Positions 1-8,856 of a stretch of DNA of 64,000 nucleotides are shown here, piece by piece. The notes beneath the pieces were generated by a model that was not told the DNA's origin, made no database searches, and saw nothing but the letters and a program-made list of their open reading frames with translations. Source of the DNA: Kiloniellaceae bacterium. Lineage in GTDB: Bacteria > Pseudomonadota > Alphaproteobacteria > Kiloniellales > J153. A program made the translations under genes and the position numbers. Position 1 is the stretch's first letter; each line of letters opens with the position of its first letter. The stretch is taken from NCBI GenBank assembly GCA_021776175.1, contig JAJFGJ010000035.1:38126-102125 (forward strand), read 5' to 3'.

Positions 1-168
1 TTGCGCGATAAGGTGGCCGAGGTGCGCAAGCAAGCAGCCCTCGCCCTTGGGTATCTGGGCGGCCGCCAAGCCGAGGCGGATTTGGAGCGGGCCGCGAACA
101 CGGACGAGAGCGCGAAAGTGCGCGAGGCGGCCAAATTCGCGCTTCTGCTATTAAGGGCGGCGGACTAA
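1..168 (+). CDS. HEAT-repeat protein, C-terminal end (partial)
   Basis: The frame is open from base 1 to a TAA at 166-168 and encodes 55 residues. It reads KVAEVRKQAALALGYLG followed by SAKVREAAKFALLLL. This is the paired-helix spacing of HEAT repeats, with the usual D/E-x-x-V-R-x-x-A-A-x-A-L pattern. Such proteins are usually scaffolds or lyase-like HEAT proteins, so no specific function can be given. The gene starts outside the window. It ends tail-to-tail with the HupE-like gene, the two stop codons overlapping in CTAA. Confidence 0.6.
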   Translation: MRDKVAEVRKQAALALGYLGGRQAEADLERAANTDESAKVREAAKFALLLLRAAD

Positions 169-1202
169 CTCAGGATCAGGCGTTTCAGGGTCCACCAGCC
201 CGCGACCGCGACGATGGCCGCGGAACCGGTCTTGGCGGCGGCCGGGTACCAGTTTCGCCGCGCCGCCCAAGTCAGGGGCCCATAGACGACCGCGACAATC
301 GCGAGTTGCCCCAGTTCGACGCCGAGGTTGAAGCCCAGGAGCGTGGTGACCACGCCTTCCCGGGCCAATTCCAGATCCCGTAGCGCGGCGTAGAAACCCA
401 GGCCGTGCACCAGGCCGAAGCCGCCGGCGAGCGCCCAGCGGTGGCCGAGATTCCGGCTTAGAATATTCCCCAAGGCGACGTAGACGATGCTGAGGGCGAT
501 GGCCACCTCGACCAGCGGGCCCGGCAGGTCGATGACGCCGAACCAGGCCAGTCCGAGGGTGAGACTATGGGCGATGGTGAAGGCGGTGACGATCTGGACC
601 AGGGGCCAGAATCCCCGGGCGCCGATCAAGAGGGCGACCAGAAACAGGATATGGTCGGCGCCGCTCAAGATATGTTCGACGCCGAGCATTACCAGGCGCG
701 TGGCCCGTTCCAGCCAGGGCGCCGGGGGCTTCGGTTGATCGACGGTGACATCGAGCCGGGTCAGGCCGCGGTCGAACAGGAACTCCTCCTCTCCGCCGGG
801 CAGGATCAGGCGGCCGAGGGCGCGGTGTGTTCTGTCCAGTTCGAAGAACAGGCCGTAGCCCAGGGTGAGTTCCCGGATAGGCCGCGCGCAGCGGTAGACG
901 AGCGCCAAGCTGACTTCCTGGGGCAAGAGAGTGAAGTCGGTTGTAACGGCGCTCGCCGCGCAAGTCTTGCCGTCGGCGCGGACCGTGAGGCCTTGGGTCA
1001 AATAGTTGTCGATCGCGGCTTGGCGCGCCTCGAGGTCCGCGCGCGGCACCGGAGTCAGAAGATCGGTTACCATGCCGAGCGCGATAGCGAGATCGTGCGC
1101 GGAGACGGCCAAGTTGTAATCCACCCGGTCGCCGGCCACGGCGATCCGCGCGGTTGCCAGATTGGTTTTATGCGCACTTGCCGGCGGCGCCGCGAAGGGC
1201 AC
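165..1202 (-). CDS. HupE/UreJ_2 family membrane protein
   Basis: About 345 residues. The C-terminal half holds six hydrophobic segments and the family core HILSGADHILFLVALL followed by TAFTIAHSLTLGLA and GFGLVHGLGFYAAL. This is the HupE/UreJ_2 family, proposed nickel or cobalt permeases. The N-terminal half is a soluble, probably extracytoplasmic domain. The marked start is a GTG. The frame stays open upstream and reads SRLGAVLFALLAVPFAAPPASA, a convincing signal peptide, but no ATG, GTG or TTG precedes it. The real start may therefore be a rare codon overlapping the end of the upstream gene. Metal transport is a family inference only. Confidence 0.8.
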   Translation of the reverse strand: MPFAAPPASAHKTNLATARIAVAGDRVDYNLAVSAHDLAIALGMVTDLLTPVPRADLEARQAAIDNYLTQGLTVRADGKTCAASAVTTDFTLLPQEVSLALVYRCARPIRELTLGYGLFFELDRTHRALGRLILPGGEEEFLFDRGLTRLDVTVDQPKPPAPWLERATRLVMLGVEHILSGADHILFLVALLIGARGFWPLVQIVTAFTIAHSLTLGLAWFGVIDLPGPLVEVAIALSIVYVALGNILSRNLGHRWALAGGFGLVHGLGFYAALRDLELAREGVVTTLLGFNLGVELGQLAIVAVVYGPLTWAARRNWYPAAAKTGSAAIVAVAGWWTLKRLILS

Positions 1203-1279
1203 CGCCAGCAGAGCGAAAAGTACCGCGCCTAGTCTACTTACGAGGCCAGGTGCGCGGCCATATCCCGTTATGACCGGAC

Positions 1280-2245
1280 CTACTTCTCGCAGATCGCCAG
1301 GATGCGAGAGGGACCGCCCGTGCCGCGCACATGCTTGGGCGCGCCGACCACGACCGTGCAGCTTCCGGCTTTAGCCATGGCGACCTGGCCGAGGTTTGTC
1401 GCATTCTCCACGAACAACAGACCGCGTTGCAGCAAACGGACGTGGGCGTCCCAGGAATTGGTCCACTTGTCATCGTCGCCGATCGCGCTAGCACCTGAAT
1501 CGATGCCGATGTTGTCGGCGATAATGCCTTTGATCCGAATATCCTTGGCATCCATGACCGAGATCAGCTTATCGACGGCGGCCTTGTTCATGCCGGGGTG
1601 ATTCCAGCCATTGATGTAGGGGTCCTTGGCGAAGTCGGTGCCCTGGAAGAAATAATCGGACCAGCCGAGGTTAAGGACCAGCCAGGTATCGTTGCTGAGC
1701 CGGTCGGCGACCGCCGCGATGTCGTCCGCCGTGACCACGTTGGCCGAGCTGTTCGAGAAGTCGGTCACGGATTTATCGGGGCTGGGCTTGCCGCCGTTCT
1801 TATCGAGTTCGGATTGGACCCGGCCGCTGATGTCGATAACCACGGCCGTGCCGATGAGGTCGCCCGCGCCCAGTTGATGAGCGAGCTTGCGCTTCCCGGG
1901 GGCCATGCCTCCCGCTTCCATGGACTCCGGGTTGTTCACATAATGGCCCGAGGTATCGAGGTGGGTGCCGTGATGCTCGGACAGGATAATCTGGCCGAGA
2001 TCGAAGTGGCCGTCGCTGGTCGGGAATTGAGAGATCGACAAGACCGCCTGCTGCCCGAAGGAGGGATGCGCCACGCTGTTGAGCCACGGCTGATTGGGAT
2101 CCGGCTTCATGGGATCGCCTTCCATGGGCTTGAAAGTCGGAATCGGATGAGTCAGGTCGATCGTGAAGCTTTCGGCGGCGGCCGGCCCGGCGGCAAGCGC
2201 CAACGTGGCCGCGGCCATGGCCGACAATAGAATTCCCCTGTACAT
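1280..2245 (-). CDS. secreted cyclase-family (kynurenine formamidase-like) metal hydrolase
   Basis: 321 residues from the ATG at 2245, which has AAAGGA nine bases ahead. Residues 1-25 (MYRGILLSAMAAATLALAAG, then PAAAES) are a clean Sec signal peptide, so the protein is periplasmic. The hallmark metal site of the PF04199 cyclase family, HGTHLDTSGH, lies near residue 93, after SDGHFDLGQI. Members hydrolyse amides or lactones such as N-formylkynurenine, but no tryptophan-catabolism neighbour is present and the export signal is unusual for a true kynurenine formamidase. The substrate is unknown. Confidence 0.8.
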   Translation of the reverse strand: MYRGILLSAMAAATLALAAGPAAAESFTIDLTHPIPTFKPMEGDPMKPDPNQPWLNSVAHPSFGQQAVLSISQFPTSDGHFDLGQIILSEHHGTHLDTSGHYVNNPESMEAGGMAPGKRKLAHQLGAGDLIGTAVVIDISGRVQSELDKNGGKPSPDKSVTDFSNSSANVVTADDIAAVADRLSNDTWLVLNLGWSDYFFQGTDFAKDPYINGWNHPGMNKAAVDKLISVMDAKDIRIKGIIADNIGIDSGASAIGDDDKWTNSWDAHVRLLQRGLLFVENATNLGQVAMAKAGSCTVVVGAPKHVRGTGGPSRILAICEK

Positions 2246-2365
2246 GATGTCTTGTCCTTTCACCTTTTCGGTTTGACGGTGCGTGGCCTCCCACGCGATT
2301 TGCATCTTCGCCAAAAGGTTAATTCATAAAGAGCTTGGAATCAAAGGGCCAACCGGAAGTAGAGC

Positions 2366-4051
2366 TTAGCTCCTTTTCTTCGCCAGGGCGGCTGTGCGGA
2401 TATCGCTTAGGCTTGCCTTGGGGGTGATGGCCTCGGGGTCGATATGCAAGTCGATCACGGCGGGCTTGCCGGCGGCCATGGCGCGCTCGAAAGCGGGGGC
2501 GAAATCCGCCGTCTTGGTCACCGTTTCGCCGTGGGCGCCATAGGCGCGGGCCAGGGCCGCGAAGTCGGGGTTCGCCAGGACGGTGCCCTGTACCCGGGTC
2601 GGGTATTCGCGTTCCTGATGCATACGAATGGTTCCGAACATGCCGTTGTTGACAATCAGGATCACGATGTTGGCGCCGTATTGCACCGCCGTGGCCAGTT
2701 CTTGACCATTCATCATGAAGCAGCCGTCGCCGGCGAAGGCGAGTACGGTGCGCTCGGGATAGGCCAGCTTGGCCGCCACCGCCGCCGGCGTGCCGTAACC
2801 CATGGAACCGCTGGTCGGACCTAGCTGACTGGGAAAGCGGCGGTACTGGTAAAAGCGGTTCGGCCAGGTCGAGTAATTCCCGGCGCCGTTGGCGAGAATG
2901 CTATCCGCCGGCAGGGTCTCTCGCAGGTAGGCCATGACCTCGGTCATTTGCAGCTCGCCGGGAATTTCGATCGGTGCGATATTATCGAGGTAATCGCGGT
3001 GCGCCTCCCCGGTGCTTGCCGCCCAGCGCTTGGTCTCGACCGGCTTCATGGCCTTGGCGGCGGCGGCGAAGGCGGCCATGCCCGCGTTGATCGGCAACTC
3101 GGCCTGATAGACGCGGCCAAGTTCTTCCGCGCTGGCATGAACATGGACCATGGTCTGCTTGGGCCGGGGATTATCGATCAGGCTGTAGCCGCTGGTGGTC
3201 ATCTCGCCCAGGCGCGCGCCCACTACCAGAAGCAAATCCGCGCTCTTTATGCGCTGTTCCAGCTTTGGGTTGATGCCGATGCCGACATCCCCGGCATAGC
3301 TCGGGTGGGTGTTGTCGATCTTGTCCTGGCGCCGGAAGGCGGCGCCGACCGGGAGTTTATTGGCTTCGGCGAAGTCCTGGAAATCGGCGACCGCCTGAGC
3401 GGTCCAGCCGCTGCCGCCCAGAATCGCGAAGGGGCGCTCGGCCCGATCCAAAAGCCCGCGCAGGCGCGCCATGTCGCCGGCGCCGGGATGGGCCTGGCTG
3501 GCGCGGTAGGGCGCGGCGTCTTCGGCCGCCACCCGCTCGCGCAGCATATCCTCGGGCAGGGCCAGAACCACCGGGCCGGGACGGCCCGAGGTCGCGACCG
3601 AAAAGGCGCGGGCCAACAACTCGGGGATTCGCTCGGCCTGATCGATCTGGGCGACCCACTTGGCCATGTGTCCGAACATGCGGCGATAGTCGATCTCCTG
3701 AAAGGCCTCGCGCTCGATCATGCCGCGTCCGACCTGGCCGATCAGCATGATCATGGGGGTCGAATCCTGATGTGCGATATGCAGGCCGGCACTGGCGTTG
3801 GTGGCGCCGGGGCCGCGCGTCACCATGCAGATTCCCGGCTCCCCGGTCAGCTTGCCGTAGGCGTCCGCCATCATGGCCGCGCCGCCTTCCTGGCGGCAGA
3901 TGACGTATTGGACCTGGGGCACGTCGTTGAGGGCGTCCAGGACCGCCAGGTAGCTTTCGCCCGGCACGCCGTAGGCAAACCGGGTGCCGTGGATACGCAA
4001 CTGATCGACCAGGATTTGACCGCCGCTGCGCAGATTATGAGTTTTGGCCAC
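2366..4051 (-). CDS. thiamine-pyrophosphate enzyme, acetolactate synthase-like
   Basis: 561 residues, full length for the TPP-dependent decarboxylase superfamily. The N-terminal pyrimidine-binding domain has the activating glutamate in CRQEGGAAMMADAYG (E55). A central domain follows, and the C-terminal TPP/Mg motif runs from GDGCFMMNGQE to VNN around residues 440-470. No regulatory small subunit (IlvH) is adjacent and the gene stands alone, so a catabolic or specialised carboligase or decarboxylase is as likely as branched-chain amino-acid synthesis. It diverges from the DUF6445 gene across about 110 bp. Confidence 0.8.
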   Translation of the reverse strand: MAKTHNLRSGGQILVDQLRIHGTRFAYGVPGESYLAVLDALNDVPQVQYVICRQEGGAAMMADAYGKLTGEPGICMVTRGPGATNASAGLHIAHQDSTPMIMLIGQVGRGMIEREAFQEIDYRRMFGHMAKWVAQIDQAERIPELLARAFSVATSGRPGPVVLALPEDMLRERVAAEDAAPYRASQAHPGAGDMARLRGLLDRAERPFAILGGSGWTAQAVADFQDFAEANKLPVGAAFRRQDKIDNTHPSYAGDVGIGINPKLEQRIKSADLLLVVGARLGEMTTSGYSLIDNPRPKQTMVHVHASAEELGRVYQAELPINAGMAAFAAAAKAMKPVETKRWAASTGEAHRDYLDNIAPIEIPGELQMTEVMAYLRETLPADSILANGAGNYSTWPNRFYQYRRFPSQLGPTSGSMGYGTPAAVAAKLAYPERTVLAFAGDGCFMMNGQELATAVQYGANIVILIVNNGMFGTIRMHQEREYPTRVQGTVLANPDFAALARAYGAHGETVTKTADFAPAFERAMAAGKPAVIDLHIDPEAITPKASLSDIRTAALAKKRS

Positions 4052-4161
4052 GGTGTTCGATACCTCCTTGATACTCTTAAGGCCGTATCTTGTATTGGTG
4101 GCGTCGCGCCGTCAAAATCATTAAATCGCCATGCGTGGTCAAAGCGAAAGGGCCGTTTACC

Positions 4162-4770
4162 GTGTACCGATCTTTGATTGTCATCGATGATTTTTATCCC
4201 GATCCCGGGCAAATCCGCGCCGCCGCGCTCGCGGCCGATTATCCCGAGGTAGAGGGGCCGCGCACCTTTCCCGGGCGAAATTCCGTGCAGAAGTTCATTC
4301 CGCCCGGCCTGGACCAGATGATGTCGCAACTTTATGGAGAGCGGGTCATGAGCTCGGATGATCCGCGTCCTACCCATGGGAAGTTCCGCATTACCCTGGC
4401 CGGAGAGCCAAGCCGCTATCTGGTTCACGTCGATCCCAGCATTTTGGCCTGGGTCGGCGTGATCTACCTGAACCCGCCCGAGCAGTGCCAGGGCGGCACC
4501 AGCTTTTTCCGCCACAAGGGCTTGAATTCCGACCGCACGCCCTTGAGCACGGACGAATTACGCGCCTACGGGCCGGGCAGTATCGCCGAACTGATGCGCC
4601 AGGACGGTGCCGATCCGGACAAGTGGGAACACACCATGACCGTGCCCATGCGCTTCAACCGCCTGATCACCTATCGCCCCTGGATGTGGCATTCGGCCGG
4701 CCCGGCCTTTGGCGACTCCCTGGAAAACGGCCGCTTGATACAGTTGGTCGGCTTTGAGTCCGTGACCTGA
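4162..4770 (+). CDS. DUF6445 family protein, 2-oxoglutarate/Fe oxygenase-like
   Basis: 202 residues from the GTG at 4162, which has GAAAGGG nine bases upstream. GTG 4135 and TTG 4090 are in-frame alternatives. It matches the DUF6445 pattern: FPGRNSVQKF near the start, then HVDPSILAWVGVIYLNPPEQ, GGTSFFRHK and ITYRPWMWHSAG. The H-x-D and distal H resemble the iron-binding facial triad of prolyl-hydroxylase-like folds. It ends 8 bp before the aminotransferase, so the two are probably co-transcribed and act in one pathway. The substrate is unknown. Confidence 0.65.
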   Translation: MYRSLIVIDDFYPDPGQIRAAALAADYPEVEGPRTFPGRNSVQKFIPPGLDQMMSQLYGERVMSSDDPRPTHGKFRITLAGEPSRYLVHVDPSILAWVGVIYLNPPEQCQGGTSFFRHKGLNSDRTPLSTDELRAYGPGSIAELMRQDGADPDKWEHTMTVPMRFNRLITYRPWMWHSAGPAFGDSLENGRLIQLVGFESVT

Positions 4771-4778
4771 GTCCGGCC

Positions 4779-6053
4779 TTGGCAAGCTTCTCCGAACGCG
4801 CCCAGAACGTCTTTCCCGCCGGATCGAACGGCGAGTTCAACCTGCCGCCTGAGTTGTCGATTGTGATTGCGCGGGGCGAGGGCTGCCGTCTTTGGGACAG
4901 CGGGGATCGGGAATTCCTCGATTTCTCCATGGGCTGGGGCTCGGTGCTGGTCGGCCATGCCCGGCCCGAGGTGGTGGCGGCGGTGACCGCGCAGGTGCCG
5001 AACGGCTCCAACTTCGCCTATGTGACCGAGCAATCCCTGGCCTTAGGCGAGGAGATCGTGCGGCTTTCCCCGGCCTGCGAACAGGTGCGCTTTTGCGCCT
5101 CGGGCACCGAGGCGACCATGTATTGCCAGCGCCTGGCCCGGGCCAAGACGGGCAAGCCGAAGATCCTGAAGTTCGAGGGCGCCTATCATGGCGCGAACGA
5201 GACCGGCGTGACCAGCTTGTTTCCCGCCGATCCGCCGGACTTTCCCGAACCCGATCCGATTGCCGGGGGCCTCGCCCACAAGGTCAAGCGCGATATCCTG
5301 GTCGCGCCCTACAACGACCTTGAAACGACCCAGAAAATCTTGGCCGAGCACGGCCATGAGATCGCGGGCGTCATTGTCGAACCCTTGCAGCGCTGCACGC
5401 CGCCTGAGGCCGGTTTCCTGGAAGGCCTGCGCGCCGCTACCCGCGCCGCCGGTATCCTGCTGATCTTCGACGAGGTGGTGACCGGGTTCCGCCTGGCCTA
5501 CGGCGGGGCGCAGGAATATTACGGCGTGGTGCCGGACCTGGTGGCCTATGGCAAGGCCCTGGGCGGCGGCTATCCCATCGGCGCCTTCGGCGGGCCGGCG
5601 GAACTCATGGCCCTGGTCCGCGAAGACCGCTTGGGCGATCCCGACTACATGTGGGTCGCCTCGACCCTGGGCGGTAATCCCATCTCGACCGCCGCCGCCG
5701 GCGCCGCCTTGGGGGTCTTCCGCCAAGACGGCACCTATGAGCGCCTGCACGGCCTGGGCGAAACCTTGCGCGCCGGTATGCGCCGGGTCTTGCGCGACCG
5801 CCAGATGACCGCCCAGGTCATCGGCGACGGCCCCCTGGCGCAGATCGTTTTCTCGGACCGGCCGGTGCGCGATTACCGCTCGACCCAGCGCGGCGACGGG
5901 GCCAAGGGCCGGGCCCTCATGCTCGGCCTGTTCCGGCGCGGCGTCTTTCTCAATCCCATGGGCACCAAGCTCTATCTCTCCCTCGCCCATGACGAAAAGG
6001 TTTGCGGCGAGCTGCTGGATCGCCTGGACGACGCGCTGGGCGATGTTGGATAG
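4779..6053 (+). CDS. class III aminotransferase, glutamate-1-semialdehyde aminomutase-like
   Basis: 424 residues from a TTG start, 8 bp after the DUF6445 stop. Fold-type I PLP signatures are clear: FCASGTEATMYCQRLAR (phosphate-binding), FEGAYHG, IFDEVVTGFR (Asp to the pyridine nitrogen) and YGKALGGGYPIGAFGG, which contains the Schiff-base lysine. The overall pattern is closest to HemL-like enzymes, but the pairing with a putative oxygenase and the absence of tetrapyrrole genes suggest a specialised aminotransferase rather than the housekeeping aminomutase. The REP-like hairpin at 6094 follows the stop. Confidence 0.8.
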   Translation: MASFSERAQNVFPAGSNGEFNLPPELSIVIARGEGCRLWDSGDREFLDFSMGWGSVLVGHARPEVVAAVTAQVPNGSNFAYVTEQSLALGEEIVRLSPACEQVRFCASGTEATMYCQRLARAKTGKPKILKFEGAYHGANETGVTSLFPADPPDFPEPDPIAGGLAHKVKRDILVAPYNDLETTQKILAEHGHEIAGVIVEPLQRCTPPEAGFLEGLRAATRAAGILLIFDEVVTGFRLAYGGAQEYYGVVPDLVAYGKALGGGYPIGAFGGPAELMALVREDRLGDPDYMWVASTLGGNPISTAAAGAALGVFRQDGTYERLHGLGETLRAGMRRVLRDRQMTAQVIGDGPLAQIVFSDRPVRDYRSTQRGDGAKGRALMLGLFRRGVFLNPMGTKLYLSLAHDEKVCGELLDRLDDALGDVG

Positions 6054-6093
6054 GGGGGGATGCAGGGCACCGCATTTAGCGTTGCAGCTCTGC

Positions 6094-6182
6094 TGGTGCG
6101 TCCTTCGACAAGCTCAGGATGAGGAAAACCGTGTGTGGCAAAAAGAAAAACCCTCATGCTGAGCTTGTCGAAGCACGCACCA
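6094..6182. repeat. REP-like inverted repeat
   Basis: Two arms of about 31 bp, 6094-6125 and 6150-6182, are nearly perfect inverted copies around the core CTTCGACAAGCTCAG. A single arm of the same family recurs at 23829-23852. It lies in the gap after the aminotransferase and may act as a transcript-end hairpin. This type of palindrome is dispersed in many alphaproteobacterial genomes. Confidence 0.75.
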
Positions 6183-6280
6183 CACCGATCCAAGCCTCTC
6201 CTCGGCGGCGGCACAACAATATGAATTTACCCTGGGGGGAAGCGCTTGTTTCAGGACACCGCTAGAGAGAAGATGAATTG

Positions 6281-7249
6281 ATGCGCACGCGCAGATTTGG
6301 ACGGACAGGACTTCGGGTTTCCGAGCTCGTATTCGGTGGCGGCTACGTCGGCGGTATTCTGGTCAACGCCGACGACGAGACCAAACTCGCGGCGGTGCGG
6401 CGCGCGCTTGAGGCCGGGATCAATTGGATCGATACCGCGCCGGCCTATGGCCAGGGCAAGTCGGAGCAGGCGCTGGGCTGGATCCTGCGCGAGGTCGAGC
6501 AGGAGCCCTACCTCTCGACCAAGGTCATGATCGATCCGGCGCGCCTCGACGACATTGCGGGCCAGGTCGAGGAAAGCGTGACCGCCAGCCTGGCGCGCCT
6601 GGACCGTGACCGGATCGATCTGCTGCAATTGCACAACCCGCTGGGTTCCGGCGGTCTCGAACTTCGTCAAGTGCTGAGAGACGGCGGCGTGGCCGATGCG
6701 CTGGAGGACATGCGCGCGCAAGGCCTGACGGATTTTATCGGGCTGACCGGGCTGGGCGAAGTGGGCGCCATCCACGCGGCCTTGGACAGCGGGCGTTTCG
6801 ATTCGGCTCAGGTCTACTACAACATGATCAATCCCAGCGCCGCGCATGCCTTGCCCGCGGGCTGGTCCGGTCACGACTTCGCCGGGATCGTCGACACCTG
6901 CTTGACACATGGCGTGGCCATGATGGCGATCCGTGTGTTCGCGGCCGGGGTCTTGGCCAGCGATATCCGCCACGGCCGCGAGATCGTGCTGACCCAGGGC
7001 AGCGGGATCCCGGCCGAGGAGCGCCGGGCCAGGATCGCCTTCGCCGCCTTGGGCAGGACCGGCGGGACGCGCGCGCAAACGGCGCTGCGCTTCGCCCTTT
7101 CCAATCCCGATCTGTCCTGCGCCGTGATCGGCCTGGCCGAGACCGCCCACTTGGAAGAAGCCTTGGACGCGCGGGAAATGGGCCCCTTGCCGAGCGAAGC
7201 CCTGGCCGCGCTCAACCGGCTCTACGAGAGCGAGTTCGCGCGGCTGTAA
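6281..7249 (+). CDS. aldo/keto reductase
   Basis: 322 residues. ATG 6281 has the purine-rich GAGAGAAGATG upstream. TIM-barrel AKR signatures are present: LGFRTGLxVSELxFGG-like N-terminus, WIDTAPAYGQGKSE (catalytic Asp and Tyr), LSTKVMI (Lys) and LLQLHNPLG (His). NADPH-dependent oxidoreductase of unknown substrate. It ends one base before the stop of the convergent FAD enzyme. The D-threo-aldose/galactose dehydrogenase-like subgroup is possible but not provable here. Confidence 0.85.
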   Translation: MRTRRFGRTGLRVSELVFGGGYVGGILVNADDETKLAAVRRALEAGINWIDTAPAYGQGKSEQALGWILREVEQEPYLSTKVMIDPARLDDIAGQVEESVTASLARLDRDRIDLLQLHNPLGSGGLELRQVLRDGGVADALEDMRAQGLTDFIGLTGLGEVGAIHAALDSGRFDSAQVYYNMINPSAAHALPAGWSGHDFAGIVDTCLTHGVAMMAIRVFAAGVLASDIRHGREIVLTQGSGIPAEERRARIAFAALGRTGGTRAQTALRFALSNPDLSCAVIGLAETAHLEEALDAREMGPLPSEALAALNRLYESEFARL

Positions 7250-7250
7250 G

Positions 7251-8678
7251 CTATGAGCGCCCGCCCGGCACCACCTTGCCGGGGTTCATGAGATCGCGCG
7301 GGTCGAGCGCGGTCTTGATCCGCTGCATGAGCTCGATCTCGACCGGGGATTTGTACCGCATATTGTCTTCGAGCTTGAGGCGCCCGATGCCGTGCTCGGC
7401 GCTGATGGAGCCGCCAAGTTCGGCGGCGATATCGAAGACCGCGCGGTTGACCTCGGACCAGCGGGCCAGGAAGGCGTCGCGATCCGCGCCCTCGGGCTGG
7501 CTCAGGTTGAGGTGAATGTTGCCGTCGCCGATGTGGCCGAAGGGAATCGCGCGGATGCCGGGGATCAAGGCCTCGACCGCCGCGCAAGAGCGGGCGATGA
7601 AATCAGCGACCGCCGAGATCGGGACCGAGATGTCGTGTTTGATCGAGCCGCCTTCGAACTTCTGCGCCTCGACCATGGCTTCGCGGATGCGCCAGAAGGA
7701 TTGCGCCTGGGCCTCGTTGGCGGCCAGGGCCGCGTCCGGCACCAGGCCGTCCTCGTGGGCCTGGGCCAGCACCGTCTCCATGGCGTCGCGCAGGCCCGAA
7801 TTCGTGGTCTCGGACCACAGCTCGATCAGGACATACCAGGGGTGGACTTGGCCAAGCGGGTCGGCGATGCCGGCGATGTGCTTGAGGGAGATGTCCAGGG
7901 AAATCCGCGGGATCAGCTCGAAGCTGGTCACCGCCTCGCCGCTTGCCGCGCGCACCCGGCCGAGCATCTCAACCGCCGCCTCGACGTCGCGCACGGCGGC
8001 GAAGGCCGTGATCTTGTCTTTCGGCCTGGGAAACAGGCGCAAGACGGCGGCGGTGATAATGCCCAGGGTGCCTTCGCCGCCGATGAAAATCTGCTTCAAG
8101 TCGAAGCCGGTGTTGTCCTTGCGTAAGGCGCGCAGGCCGTCCCAGACCCGCCCGTCGGGCAGCACCACCTCCAGCCCCAGCACCAGGGCGCGCATGTTAC
8201 CGTAGCGCAGCACCTGTATGCCGCCCGCGTTGGTCGAAATATTGCCGCCGATCTGACAGGTGCCTTCCGCGCCCAGGCTGAGCGGAAACAGGCGGTCCGC
8301 CGCCTCGGCCGCATCTTGAACATTCTTCAGAATGCACCCGGCCTCGACGGTAATGGTGTCGTTGATGGGATCGACCGCGCGCACCCGGTTCATGCGCGCG
8401 AGACTCAGCACCACCTCGCCGCCCTCGAAGGCTATACCGCCGCCGACCAGGCCGGTGTTGCCGCCCTGGGGCACCACGGTCACGCCCGCCCCGGCACAGA
8501 GGCGCACGACCTCGGCGACCTCTTGCGTGGTGGCGGGTTTCGCGACACACAGCCCGGCGCCCTGGAAAAGCCCACGAGGCTCAACCAAAAAGGGCGCCAT
8601 CTCGTCCGGATCGCGGATCAGGCCCTTGGGCCCAACGACGGCCTCCAGCCGGTCGAGCAGGTCGCCGTTGCTTGTCAT
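7251..8678 (-). CDS. FAD-binding 2-hydroxyacid dehydrogenase (GlcD / D-2-hydroxyglutarate dehydrogenase type)
   Basis: 475 residues. The N-terminal PCMH-type FAD domain has VTVVPQGGNTGLVGGG and GGNISTNAGGIQVLRYGN. The C-terminal FAD-oxidase domain has FGHIGDGNIHLN (metal and substrate histidines) and ends with SAEHGIGRLK and DPRDLMNPGKV, the signature of the GlcD, D-lactate and D-2-hydroxyglutarate dehydrogenase family. It oxidises a D-2-hydroxyacid to the 2-oxoacid. No GlcE/GlcF partners are adjacent, which favours the single-subunit D2HGDH or D-lactate type. Confidence 0.85.
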   Translation of the reverse strand: MTSNGDLLDRLEAVVGPKGLIRDPDEMAPFLVEPRGLFQGAGLCVAKPATTQEVAEVVRLCAGAGVTVVPQGGNTGLVGGGIAFEGGEVVLSLARMNRVRAVDPINDTITVEAGCILKNVQDAAEAADRLFPLSLGAEGTCQIGGNISTNAGGIQVLRYGNMRALVLGLEVVLPDGRVWDGLRALRKDNTGFDLKQIFIGGEGTLGIITAAVLRLFPRPKDKITAFAAVRDVEAAVEMLGRVRAASGEAVTSFELIPRISLDISLKHIAGIADPLGQVHPWYVLIELWSETTNSGLRDAMETVLAQAHEDGLVPDAALAANEAQAQSFWRIREAMVEAQKFEGGSIKHDISVPISAVADFIARSCAAVEALIPGIRAIPFGHIGDGNIHLNLSQPEGADRDAFLARWSEVNRAVFDIAAELGGSISAEHGIGRLKLEDNMRYKSPVEIELMQRIKTALDPRDLMNPGKVVPGGRS

Positions 8679-8753
8679 GGCCGGACTCTAATGCCGGGCT
8701 GGTCCGAAAGCCAGGCGGGGGAGCCTAGGCTTCCGATCTCACCAACGAAAAAT

Positions 8754-8839
8754 TCGTCATCCCGGACTTGATCCGGGATCTTTGGGAAAGACCAGGTTCG
8801 ATACAACCCGAAGATCCCGGATCAAGTCCGGGATGACGA
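8754..8839. repeat. REP-like perfect inverted repeat
   Basis: Arms 8754-8781 and 8812-8839 are perfect 28-bp inverted copies with the core ATCCCGGACTTGATCCGGGA, separated by 30 bp. The element lies between the start side of the FAD dehydrogenase and the end of tsaC. A diverged relative sits at 23866-23962. This is the classic dispersed palindrome of alphaproteobacteria. Confidence 0.8.
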
Positions 8840-8856
8840 CGGTGTGGATATGTGGC